NCBI GenBank assembly: GCA_016708465.1
Contig: JADJFT010000005.1
Span: 138,501-202,500 of the forward strand
DNA length: 64,000 bases
Source of the DNA: Rhodanobacteraceae bacterium
Lineage (GTDB): Bacteria > Pseudomonadota > Gammaproteobacteria > Xanthomonadales > Ahniellaceae
Direction of reading: 5' to 3'
The position numbers and the translations under genes were made by a program. A model generated the notes under the pieces. It did not search any database. It saw nothing but the letters and a program-made list of their open reading frames with translations, and was not told the origin of the DNA. Positions 1 to 7,618 of this stretch are shown here, piece after piece (within the stretch, counting starts at the first letter, position 1; each line of letters opens with the position of its first letter).

Positions 1-349
1 GCAGATCGCCGGAAAGCGCGAGCTCACCGTAGAACTCGTAGTCGTCGAGCGCCTCCATCGGTACCTGGCCGGATGCAGCAAGGATGCCGAGTGCGATCGC
101 CAAGTCAAAGCGCGCGCCTTCTTTCGGCAAGTCCGCCGGCGCCAGATTGATCGTTATACGACGTTGCGGCCAATCGAAATTCGCGTTCAACAACGCCGAA
201 CGCACACGGTCCCGGCTCTCGCGCACCGCCGCTTCCGGCAGGCCGACAATGTTGGTTCCCGGCAAACCGCCCGAAAGATGCACTTCGATGTTCACGCGCG
301 GCGCTTCAACGCCGAGTGCCGCACGCGCATGCACGATGGCGAGGCTCAT
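1..349 (-). CDS. comM: ComM/YifB family Mg-chelatase-like AAA ATPase, N-terminal part
   Basis: The first 116 codons of a minus-strand gene that runs off the left edge. The translation starts MSLAIVHARAALGVEAPRV and contains GLPEAAVRESRDRVRSAL and LAPADLPKEGARFDLAIAL, which are characteristic of the N-terminal (ChlI-like, S5-fold) domain of ComM/YifB. The family forms hexameric DNA helicases that promote branch migration during natural transformation. The AAA core lies outside the window. The ATG at 347-349 matches the family start. ubiK upstream in the same orientation is the usual neighbour in gammaproteobacteria. A leader of about 240 bp (350-592) separates it from the ubiK terminator; I see no gene in that leader. 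Confidence 0.9.
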   Translation of the reverse strand, partial: MSLAIVHARAALGVEAPRVNIEVHLSGGLPGTNIVGLPEAAVRESRDRVRSALLNANFDWPQRRITINLAPADLPKEGARFDLAIALGILAASGQVPMEALDDYEFYGELALSGDL

Positions 350-592
350 GCCGCCCGCCCGCGCCACGCGACCGAGCAGCATTCTTGGGTGTTGTGGCGA
401 ACAGTCGTGTGCTGCATGAGCCTCATCGCTGGGTGCTGGAGAGAGACTCAGACTAGGGGACCGCAACCGCAGGTTCTTCAGAGTGGATCGGAAGCACAAG
501 TACGAAGATTCTCAATTCCGGCGCCGACCAGCAAATCACCTGCCGGCCTTCTTCGGACGAAGAATTGCAAATAGATTTGGTGATCGCGGGCC

Positions 593-619
593 AAAAAAAA
601 CGCCGCGAGACGCGGCGTT
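593..619 (-). terminator. Rho-independent terminator of ubiK
   Basis: On the minus strand a 9-bp stem (AACGCCGCG / CGCGGCGTT) with a 3-nt loop is followed by eight T residues. It lies about 75 bp after the ubiK stop codon and before comM, so comM probably has its own promoter in 350-592. The bases between this hairpin and 694 show no convincing gene. Confidence 0.85.
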
Positions 620-694
620 GAAACAACACGGGCGGCGGCATCCGTTCCGCCTGCGGCCCCGGGGGAGGCCGATGCTGCCCGCTGACGGTCGAGG

Positions 695-946
695 TCAAGG
701 CGAACGCTGTTCCGCTTCAAGCTGGGCGAAGCGCTTTTCCAGCGCTTCCAGCTTTTCGCGGCTGCGCAGCAGGACCAGGCGCTGCACGTCGAACTCCTCA
801 CGCGTCACCAAGTTCAGCCGCTCTAGGCCGGACTGCAATGTGGCGCGGAAGGTCTTCGCCAGATCGCCCTTTGCGGCATCGAATCCCGGTGGGACCAACG
901 TTGCTAGACGTTGCGCCAGTTCGTCGATTGCCCGGACATTGATCAT
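695..946 (-). CDS. ubiK: Ubiquinone biosynthesis accessory factor UbiK (BMFP/YqiC family)
   Basis: An 83-residue protein starting MINVRAIDELAQRLATLVPPG, followed by a predicted C-terminal coiled coil (VTREEFDVQRLVLLRSREKL). Size, the early alpha-helical segment and the TREEFDVQ...L..R.KL.ALE pattern are diagnostic of the BMFP/UbiK family. UbiK binds UbiJ and helps the soluble Ubi complex handle lipid intermediates; membrane-fusogenic activity was described for Brucella BMFP. It is divergent from glnK, with 150 bp between the two starts, and upstream of comM, the standard order glnK-ubiK-comM in this group. Confidence 0.9.
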   Translation of the reverse strand: MINVRAIDELAQRLATLVPPGFDAAKGDLAKTFRATLQSGLERLNLVTREEFDVQRLVLLRSREKLEALEKRFAQLEAEQRSP

Positions 947-1096
947 GGTTCGCCTCCTCGATGGCCGTCAGATTAGAGAGCGCCCAATGCGCTCCGCCTC
1001 AGGCAGTTTCTGGATTGTGCCTAGGAAATTTCGCAAATGGGTGGAGCAGTGCGGGCAGCGCTTCGCTAAGCTCCGTGGGACGACCGGAGCCCGCGC

Positions 1097-1435
1097 ATGA
1101 AAATGATCATGGCCATCATCAAGCCATTCAAACTCGACGACGTGCGCGAGGCGCTGGCGGAACTTGGGGTGACCGGTATTACCGTCACCGAGGTCAAGGG
1201 CTTCGGGCGCCAGAAGGGCCATACCGAGTTGTATCGCGGTGCGGAGTACGTGGTCGACTTCCTGCCCAAGATCAAAGTTGAAATTGCAGTCGCCGATGAT
1301 CAATGCGATCGCGCTGTCGAGTCGATCATGCAGGCCGCGAACACGAACAAGATCGGCGACGGCAAGATTTTCGTCTACCAACTCGACCGGGTCGTGCGTA
1401 TCCGCACCGGTGAACTGGATGGCGACGCGTTGTGA
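1097..1435 (+). CDS. glnK: Nitrogen regulatory protein PII
   Basis: A full-length 112-residue PII protein. It has the N-terminal MKMIMAIIKPFKLDDVREAL strand-helix, the T-loop GFGRQKGHTELYRGAEY with the uridylylatable Tyr51, and the C-terminal GDGKIFVYQLDRVVRIRTGE B/C-loop region. PII trimers sense ATP/ADP and 2-oxoglutarate and control ammonium transport and nitrogen metabolism. GlnK and GlnB cannot be separated safely by sequence alone; the symbol rests on the usual glnK-ubiK-comM order. Unusually, amtB does not follow: the stop codon overlaps the start of an unknown membrane protein (GTGA). An ATG at 1103 is an alternative start, but the first matches the family. Confidence 0.93.
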   Translation: MKMIMAIIKPFKLDDVREALAELGVTGITVTEVKGFGRQKGHTELYRGAEYVVDFLPKIKVEIAVADDQCDRAVESIMQAANTNKIGDGKIFVYQLDRVVRIRTGELDGDAL

Positions 1436-2760
1436 GCGAGTCGACGCCGCAACAGGAAACCGCGGTAGCTGTCGACGCGGTGCCGATGAGGACGACACCG
1501 ACTTGGGAAATGGAGATGCTGCTGTCGGGCGCGACAGTATTCGGCCTGTTGCAGTTGCCGGATGCCCTGAACGCGCTTGCTGAGCCGTTGCTTGCGCGGT
1601 TGGGCGGCGGGGTCGCGCTGATTGCCGGCATTCTTGCCATGTACGTCGGGGCTGCGGTCTATCTGCTGCTGGCCACCTTCATCAGCCACTTGATCATTCG
1701 TGGTTTCTGGATTGCGCTGCTCGGATTGCGATCGGTCTTTCCGGAAGGTCCGGATGTCACCCGTCTTCGCGGCGGACCGATTGCGCGTGATGTTGCGCAG
1801 CGTCAATTGCCGCGTGTTGATGACGAAGCCGAACGCCTCGACAACCTTGCCACCATCGCCTTCATTTTTGGCGCTATTTCGGTCGTCGGCGTATTGATGC
1901 CAAGTGTCTTGGTGCTGCCGATGCTGGGCGTCGCCTGGTTCTGGCCGGAGGCACCCATCAGCCAGCTGTTGCTGATCGCGCTGGGGGTGGCGTTGGGCCC
2001 GATGGCGCTGGCCGTGCTCATCGACTCATGGTTCGGCCAGCATCTACAGCGTGATGGGCGATTCGCACGCCTGCTCGCGTCGGTGTTCGCTGGCTATCAG
2101 CGGGTGACGCAACCACGTTTTCTCAACGTCTTGACGGTGACGTTGATGACGCGCCTCGGCTTCGGGCGCTTCATGACCGTCTACCTGACCATCCTGCTAA
2201 TCGTGCTGATGGGTTACGCGACACACACGGCGATGCGACGTGATGGCACCGCGCTTGGCGAATACACCACCATTCCTGTGGGCATCGGCAGCAGTGGGGC
2301 GGTCTTGCCTCAGCACTATCGCGACCAGCGCCGCGAGGCTGACCGCTTGCGGCGCGTGCCGTACATCGATTCGGCGATCGTCGCTGGCGATTGGCTACGC
2401 CTGATCGTGCCTCACAACCCCACCCGCCACGCAACAGCGATCAAGACCGACTGCCCAATCGTATGGGGCAGCCTGCCGCTGTCGTCGACCCGGGATGAGG
2501 CGGCCGATACCGCTGCACAGCGCGCGTTGCTCACTTGCTATCGCGACATCAGCGAGGTGCGGATCGATGGCCGGCGCATCGATGTGTTGCCCGACATCAT
2601 CATCGTGCCGGGCTCGCGGCTACGCGGCTTGCAGTTCATGATGAGCGCGCGCGACTTGGCGCCAGGGCGCCACGTAGTGCAAACGGCGATGTTGCCGGAA
2701 TCCACAAACGAAGACGCCGGCATGAAGCCGACGTCGTATCGCATTCCGTTCTGGAAATAG
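1432..2760 (+). CDS. Unknown integral membrane protein coupled to PII
   Basis: A 442-residue protein starting at GTG 1432, which overlaps the PII stop codon by 4 bp, so translational coupling is likely. Hydrophobic stretches lie around residues 30-105 (probably three helices), 140-205 (about two or three) and 240-262 (VYLTILLIVLMGYATHTAM). They are followed by a soluble C-terminal domain of about 175 residues containing two cysteines that could pair in the periplasm. I do not recognise a family. It is not AmtB: the length and motifs do not match. Its position suggests, by inference only, a link to nitrogen status or PII. Confidence 0.75.
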   Translation: MSESTPQQETAVAVDAVPMRTTPTWEMEMLLSGATVFGLLQLPDALNALAEPLLARLGGGVALIAGILAMYVGAAVYLLLATFISHLIIRGFWIALLGLRSVFPEGPDVTRLRGGPIARDVAQRQLPRVDDEAERLDNLATIAFIFGAISVVGVLMPSVLVLPMLGVAWFWPEAPISQLLLIALGVALGPMALAVLIDSWFGQHLQRDGRFARLLASVFAGYQRVTQPRFLNVLTVTLMTRLGFGRFMTVYLTILLIVLMGYATHTAMRRDGTALGEYTTIPVGIGSSGAVLPQHYRDQRREADRLRRVPYIDSAIVAGDWLRLIVPHNPTRHATAIKTDCPIVWGSLPLSSTRDEAADTAAQRALLTCYRDISEVRIDGRRIDVLPDIIIVPGSRLRGLQFMMSARDLAPGRHVVQTAMLPESTNEDAGMKPTSYRIPFWK

Positions 2761-2794
2761 CCCGCGCTCAAGTGACAATTCTTTGTCGAGTGGA

Positions 2795-3649
2795 TTACTC
2801 GCCGAGGAAGTCGCCGAGGAAGTTCGGCATCGCCAGCGCCGCCTTGTGGGTGTCGGCGTTGTAGTACTTGGTCGGAAATTGCTTGGTCGCGGCACCGCGT
2901 TCGCGGAAGGTATTCAGGTCGAGGTGTTTTCGCGCCATCGTCGCGCTCCACCAACCGGTGGGGTAGCAGGGCTGCGGGAACGGCAGCGTGCGCAGATGCG
3001 CGAAGCCGGCGTTCTTCATCGCATTGCGCATCGCCTTGGTCAGTTCCATGTGCACCAGCGGCGACTCGCTCTGCTGAACCAGAATGCCGCCCGGACGCAG
3101 GGCGCGCAAACAACTCTGGTAGAACGCTTCGTTGAACAAACCTTCGGCCGGACCAATCGGATCGGTCGAATCGACGATGACGACGTCGATGGATTCGGCA
3201 TCCAGACTCTTCATGTAGGCGATGCCATCGTCGAACATCAGTTTTGCGCGCGGATCGCTGTTCGAATCGCACAACTCGGGGAAATACTGTTCGGCGAGGC
3301 GCGTCACCCGCTCGTCGATGTCGCATTGCACGACCGATTCGACTTCGCGATGTTTGAGCACCTCGCGCAAGGTGCCGCAGTCGCCGCCGCCGATGATGAC
3401 GACGCGCTTCGGGCTGGTATGCGTGAACAACACCGGATGCGCGATCATCTCGTGATAGAGGAAGTTGTCGCGCGTGGTCAGCATCACGCAACCATCGATC
3501 ACCATCAGGTTGCCCCAATCGGTGGTCTCGTAGACCTCGATCTTCTGGAATGGCGTCTGTTCCTCCGCAAGTTTGCGCTTGATGCGGAACGAGATGGCCG
3601 AACCCGCGAGTTCATGTGGCTCCGAGAACCAGGTTGAATCGAGACTCAT
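2795..3649 (-). CDS. speE: Spermidine synthase (polyamine aminopropyltransferase)
   Basis: A 284-residue protein that transfers an aminopropyl group from decarboxylated S-adenosylmethionine to putrescine. Visible features are the N-terminal beta domain (TPFQKIEVYETTDWGNLMVI), the nucleotide-binding motif VVIIGGGDCGTLREVLKH, the acidic motif CDIDERVTRLAEQYFPEL, and the catalytic loop VDSTDPIGPAEGLF. YPTGWWSATMAR near residue 225 is also typical. It lies opposite speA; speD, which supplies decarboxylated SAM, is at the other end of the window. The ATG at 3649 gives the standard length. It converges with the membrane-protein gene ending at 2760. Confidence 0.95.
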   Translation of the reverse strand: MSLDSTWFSEPHELAGSAISFRIKRKLAEEQTPFQKIEVYETTDWGNLMVIDGCVMLTTRDNFLYHEMIAHPVLFTHTSPKRVVIIGGGDCGTLREVLKHREVESVVQCDIDERVTRLAEQYFPELCDSNSDPRAKLMFDDGIAYMKSLDAESIDVVIVDSTDPIGPAEGLFNEAFYQSCLRALRPGGILVQQSESPLVHMELTKAMRNAMKNAGFAHLRTLPFPQPCYPTGWWSATMARKHLDLNTFRERGAATKQFPTKYYNADTHKAALAMPNFLGDFLGE

Positions 3650-3831
3650 GGGGCGAACTCCGTGTCCGGCAGGGCGAAGGGGCGCGCATTGTAGCGACGC
3701 ACTCCGGGCTTTGCCGAAGCCACCCTGAACCGACGTCCCCCCGCATTCGCGGGGTGGGCAGAAGGGGGCTGCTTGCCTATCTTGCGCGTCTTGCGGCTTG
3801 ACCGCCGACGATTCCCGTTCTGGAGTTCACG

Positions 3832-4647
3832 ATGAAATCATCCGTCCTTGTTTGCGTTGCGGTATTCGCCGCCCTGTTTACCCTTCCGGCCCATGCCCAA
3901 TTCCAGAATGGCGGATTCGAAACAGGCGATTTGTCGGGCTGGACCATTGGCGGCGGTAGCAATCCGGGGCTGACCGGTTCGCCGCCATTCACCGCGGCGA
4001 GCATCGTCATCAACGGCAGCAGTCCGGGTCCGGCGAGTGCCGTCGGTGCCATCATCGATGCTAACGCGCCTGACATCGTGCTTGCGCGCATCGGCCAGCA
4101 CACGGCGAAGATCAATGACGAAGGTACCGGTGCGCTCGTGACGACGCTGAAGCAGACCGTGCAAGTGACGAATGCCGACATCGATTCTGGCGACGGTTTG
4201 CCGCATATCCGCTTCGCCTATGCGCCAGTAATGGACGATCCCGGCCATTCGCCAGAAGACCAGCCGTATTTTTACGTCGCGATTCGGCGTGTCTCCGATA
4301 ACAGCGTGTTGTTCGAGAAGATTGCCTACTCGGGCCAGCCGGACGCGAATTTCCTCAACGGCACCGGCAACTGGAAGTACTTGCCGTTTCAGGATGTCGA
4401 TGCGGTGCTACCGGCTGATGCCGTCGGCGAAAGTGTTGAACTGACGGTGATCGCGGCCGATTGCTCGTTGGGCGGCCATGCCGGTTACGTTTATGTCGAT
4501 GGTTTCGGCTCATCGCCGCTGCCACCGGCAACTGGTGGTGGCTCGGGGCCGAAAATTCCGGTGCCGATGTTGCCGCGCGAGGGTTTGGTCGTGCTCGCCA
4601 GCGCATTCTTGCTCGCTGGTCTGCTGGCGATGCGTCGCAATTCCTGA
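3832..4647 (+). CDS. Secreted protein with IPTL-CTERM-like C-terminal anchor
   Basis: A 271-residue exported protein. It has a clear signal peptide (MKSSVLVCVAVFAALFTLPAHA, cleavage after AHA), then a NGGFETGDLSGWTIGG start common in secreted PEP-CTERM/IPTL-CTERM-type proteins, and a beta-rich body. The C-terminus is IPVPMLPREGLVVLASAFLL followed by AGLLAMRRNS, i.e. a proline-containing motif, one hydrophobic helix and a short basic tail. That architecture resembles the IPTLxxWG-CTERM sorting signal that, as I recall, is paired with exosortase XrtH, but the Trp-Gly is not conserved. A GGAG ribosome-binding site lies 8 nt before the ATG. No function is known. Confidence 0.75.
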   Translation: MKSSVLVCVAVFAALFTLPAHAQFQNGGFETGDLSGWTIGGGSNPGLTGSPPFTAASIVINGSSPGPASAVGAIIDANAPDIVLARIGQHTAKINDEGTGALVTTLKQTVQVTNADIDSGDGLPHIRFAYAPVMDDPGHSPEDQPYFYVAIRRVSDNSVLFEKIAYSGQPDANFLNGTGNWKYLPFQDVDAVLPADAVGESVELTVIAADCSLGGHAGYVYVDGFGSSPLPPATGGGSGPKIPVPMLPREGLVVLASAFLLAGLLAMRRNS

Positions 4648-4684
4648 ATCATCGCCGCACTGCCATGAGCGGAGGGTCCGAGGG

Positions 4685-4709
4685 CGCGTAGTGATCGCTA
4701 CACTACGCG
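4685..4709 (+). promoter_or_regulatory. Inverted repeat overlapping the probable speA promoter
   Basis: A perfect 9-bp inverted repeat (CGCGTAGTG ... CACTACGCG) with a 7-nt spacer lies 50 bp before the speA start. A -10-like TACACT (4699-4704) sits in its right half. There is no T-run, so it does not look like a terminator for the upstream gene. An operator covering the promoter, or a leader hairpin, are the reasonable readings. Confidence 0.45.
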
Positions 4710-4758
4710 GCCTTTCGGGTCCGGGGCGGCCGGTTTGCCGCTGCTTGTGGAGTGGGCG

Positions 4759-6645
4759 ATGAGCGACTGGACGATTGAGCGCGCGCGGCATACGTATTCG
4801 ATCGCGCACTGGAGCGAGGGTTATTTCGATGTCGACGGCCAAGGTCGCATCGAAGTTCAGCCGCAGGGCCCGCAGGGCACGGCGCTGGCGATTCCCGAGG
4901 TCGTCGCCGCCGCCGAAGCGGCCGGCTTGAAGCTGCCGCTGCTGATGCGCTTCAACGATATTCTTTCGCACAAGCGTTCACGCATGCAGGCTGCCTTCGC
5001 GAAGGCGATGCGCGAATCCGCGTTCGATGGCGGCTACACCGCCGTGTTTCCGATCAAGGTCAACCAGAATCACAGCGTCGCCGGCGAGCTTGCTGCCAGC
5101 GGCGGTGCCGGCTTTGGCCTCGAGGCCGGCTCGAAGCCGGAGCTGATCGCGGTGCTGGCGCTGTCGAAAGGCGGCACCGTCATCTGCAATGGCTACAAGG
5201 ATCGCGAGTACATCCGCCTCGCCTTGATTGGGCGCAAGCTCGGCCTTGACGTATTCATCGTGATCGAGAAGCCGAGTGAACTGAAACTAGTCATCGAGGA
5301 AGCGCGTGCGCTCGGCGTCGACCCGCTGCTCGGCGTGCGCATGCGCTTGGTCTCGATCGGTGCCGGCAAGTGGCAAAACACCGGTGGCGCCAAGGCCAAG
5401 TTTGGCCTGTCGCCCGGTCAACTCACCGAGTTGCTCGATGATCTAGATGCCGCAGGCTTGCGCCATGCGCTCAAGCTCGTCCATTTCCATATGGGCTCGC
5501 AGATCTCGAACGTGCGCGACATCAGCGGCGGTATGCGCGAGGCGGTGCGCTATTTCGTTGAACTGCACAAGCTCGGCTTCGATATTCGTTACATGGACGT
5601 CGGTGGTGGCCTCGGCGTCGATTATGAAGGCACGCGTTCGCGTAGCTTCTGTTCGATCAACTACGGCCTTGAACAATACGCCGCAACGATTGTCGAACCG
5701 GTCGCTGCGGCGTGTCGCGAACATGGCCTGAAGGCACCGCATCTGATCACCGAGGCTGGCCGCGCGATGACCGCGCACCATGCCGTGCTGGTCGCGAACG
5801 TCAGTGAGGTCGAGACCGCGCCAGAAGGTCACGTGCCGGTAGTGGCAGCGAAAGAACCGTTGCCGATGCGCCACTTGCGCGAGATTCACAGCGCACTCGA
5901 TAGCCGCCCTGCACTCGAGCTTTACCAGGAAGCACAGCACTACCTCGCCGAAGGCCAAGCGATGTATGCAAACGGCGAGATTGCGCTGGCGGAACGCGCC
6001 GCGCTCGATGCCCTCTATTACGCCATTGCTCACCGCGTGCGTGGCCTGCTCAAGTCGGACGAGCGTTCACACCGCGAGACGTTAGACGAATTGAACGAGA
6101 AGTTGGTCGACAAGTACTTCGTGAACTTCTCGGTGTTCCAGTCGATGCCGGACATCTGGGCGATCGACCAGGTGTTCCCGATCGTGCCGATCGAGCGCCT
6201 CGACGAGCAGCCGACGCGTTATGGCGTGATCGCCGACCTGACCTGCGACTCCGATGGCCGCATTGATCAGTACGTCGATTCCGAAGGCGTTGATGCCAGT
6301 CTGCCGCTGCATCCTTTGCGTGCCGGCGAAAGTTATCGCCTCGGTTTCTTTCTGGTTGGTGCCTATCAAGAGACGCTAGGCGACATTCATAACTTGTTTG
6401 GCGACACCGACACCGTTGATGTGCGCGTCGATGGCGCCGGGTTCAGTCTGTCGAATGCGCGTCGCGGCGACAGTTGCGACCGCGTGCTCGGCTACGTCGG
6501 CTTCGATATCGATGATCTGCGTGCGGCCTTTGCGGCCAAAGTTGCACAGGCGAATATCGATGCCGATCTTGCTCGGCGCATTGCCGCAGATCTCGAAGCC
6601 GGCCTCACCGCATATACCTACCTGGAAGAGACGCCGCACGCATGA
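4759..6645 (+). CDS. speA: Biosynthetic arginine decarboxylase
   Basis: A 628-residue PLP enzyme converting arginine to agmatine, the first step of the agmatine route to putrescine. The PLP lysine is in FPIKVNQNHSV near residue 110. The TIM barrel shows LVHFHMGSQISNVRDI and YMDVGGGLGVDYEGT, and the C-terminal domain carries the TCDSDGRIDQY signature. I chose ATG 4759 because GGAG stands 7 nt upstream and the product has the normal family length; an in-frame TTG at 4735 would add 8 residues. It is followed by a dehydrogenase gene with an ATGA overlap and lies opposite speE. Confidence 0.95.
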   Translation: MSDWTIERARHTYSIAHWSEGYFDVDGQGRIEVQPQGPQGTALAIPEVVAAAEAAGLKLPLLMRFNDILSHKRSRMQAAFAKAMRESAFDGGYTAVFPIKVNQNHSVAGELAASGGAGFGLEAGSKPELIAVLALSKGGTVICNGYKDREYIRLALIGRKLGLDVFIVIEKPSELKLVIEEARALGVDPLLGVRMRLVSIGAGKWQNTGGAKAKFGLSPGQLTELLDDLDAAGLRHALKLVHFHMGSQISNVRDISGGMREAVRYFVELHKLGFDIRYMDVGGGLGVDYEGTRSRSFCSINYGLEQYAATIVEPVAAACREHGLKAPHLITEAGRAMTAHHAVLVANVSEVETAPEGHVPVVAAKEPLPMRHLREIHSALDSRPALELYQEAQHYLAEGQAMYANGEIALAERAALDALYYAIAHRVRGLLKSDERSHRETLDELNEKLVDKYFVNFSVFQSMPDIWAIDQVFPIVPIERLDEQPTRYGVIADLTCDSDGRIDQYVDSEGVDASLPLHPLRAGESYRLGFFLVGAYQETLGDIHNLFGDTDTVDVRVDGAGFSLSNARRGDSCDRVLGYVGFDIDDLRAAFAAKVAQANIDADLARRIAADLEAGLTAYTYLEETPHA

Positions 6646-7517
6646 GCACGCTTCGAGTGGGATTTGTGGGATTGGGTGCGATCGGCGCATCGATGGCCGG
6701 GCATTTGCACCGACTCGGTCTGCTGGTTGCGGTAGCGAACCGCACTCACGAGAAGGCGTTGCGGTTCGCCGACAATCACGCCGGGGTGCAGGCGTTTGCC
6801 GATGCCGGCGATCTCACGGTGCATTGCGATGTCGTCGTTAGTTGCGTGACCGCGGACAGCGACGTGCTTGGCCTTGCCGAGGCACTGGCGAAAAATGCCC
6901 GGCCTGGCTTCGTGCTTGTGGATACCTCGACGATCGCCTCGACCAGTGCGCAGCGTGCCGCGGACCTGTTGCGCGCGGTCGGCGCCGACTTCATCGACGC
7001 CCCGGTGTCTGGTGGCGTCGAAGGCGCGAAGAACGGCAAGCTCAGCGTGATGGCTGGTGGTGACCCCGAAACGCTGACGCGTGCGCGTCCGGCGATCGAT
7101 GCCTTCGCCGCGAAGATCACGCGGATGGGCGATGTCGGTGCCGGCCAGAACACCAAGGCGGTGAATCAAGTGATTGTTGCCGGGATTGCTCAGGCGGTCT
7201 GCGAAGGTTTGGCGCTCGGCGACGCACTCGGACTCGATCCCGAGTTGTTGCTGCCGACACTCGGTGCCGGCGCCGCGGCGAACTGGTTCATGGACAAGCG
7301 CGGTGCGACCATGCTGCGCGATGAATTTGCGGTCGGCTTCAAACTGCAGTTGCTGCACAAAGACTTGAACATCGTGCGCGAGCTCGCCATCGCGGCTGGC
7401 GTCAACCACGACATCGTCGATCTGTCGCTGGCGAACTACGCGACGCTGATGGCCGAAGGTCGCGGCGATGACGACACCTCGGGGTTGATTCGGCTGAAAC
7501 GCGCCGCGCGATCCTGA
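6642..7517 (+). CDS. NAD(P)-dependent beta-hydroxyacid dehydrogenase (HIBADH family)
   Basis: A 291-residue protein of the 3-hydroxyisobutyrate/tartronate semialdehyde reductase family. It has the N-terminal Rossmann motif VGFVGLGAIGASMAGHL, the substrate loop FIDAPVSGGVEGAKNGKLSV, and the catalytic-lysine motif GAGQNTKAVNQ near residue 170. The C-terminal helical domain ends LHKDLNIVRELAIAAGV, also typical. The substrate cannot be deduced. Members of the subgroup reduce or oxidise small beta-hydroxyacids or semialdehydes such as glyoxylate or succinic semialdehyde. It overlaps speA by 4 bp, so it is probably cotranscribed, but a role in polyamine breakdown is only an inference. Confidence 0.85.
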   Translation: MSTLRVGFVGLGAIGASMAGHLHRLGLLVAVANRTHEKALRFADNHAGVQAFADAGDLTVHCDVVVSCVTADSDVLGLAEALAKNARPGFVLVDTSTIASTSAQRAADLLRAVGADFIDAPVSGGVEGAKNGKLSVMAGGDPETLTRARPAIDAFAAKITRMGDVGAGQNTKAVNQVIVAGIAQAVCEGLALGDALGLDPELLLPTLGAGAAANWFMDKRGATMLRDEFAVGFKLQLLHKDLNIVRELAIAAGVNHDIVDLSLANYATLMAEGRGDDDTSGLIRLKRAARS

Positions 7518-7618
7518 TGTGGCGTCATGCGACTCGGTGCACGTTGCAATTTGTCAGAATAGCTACACTCGCGCCATCGCTGCGGCCATAGGCTGCGGCG
7601 CTGAAGCGGAGCTATGCC

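Noticed and set aside
1021..1096. Possible sigma-54 promoter before glnK
   Set aside because: A GG-N10-GC spacing can be found, but the flanking TGGCAC and TTGC words are absent; too weak to report as a feature.
2783..3637. A 284-residue plus-strand frame opposite speE
   Set aside because: Antisense shadow produced by the high-GC codon use of speE; no family features.
3730..3760. Terminator-like GC hairpin upstream of the IPTL-like gene
   Set aside because: CCCCGC/GCGGGG stem with no T-run and upstream of both divergent genes; probably incidental.
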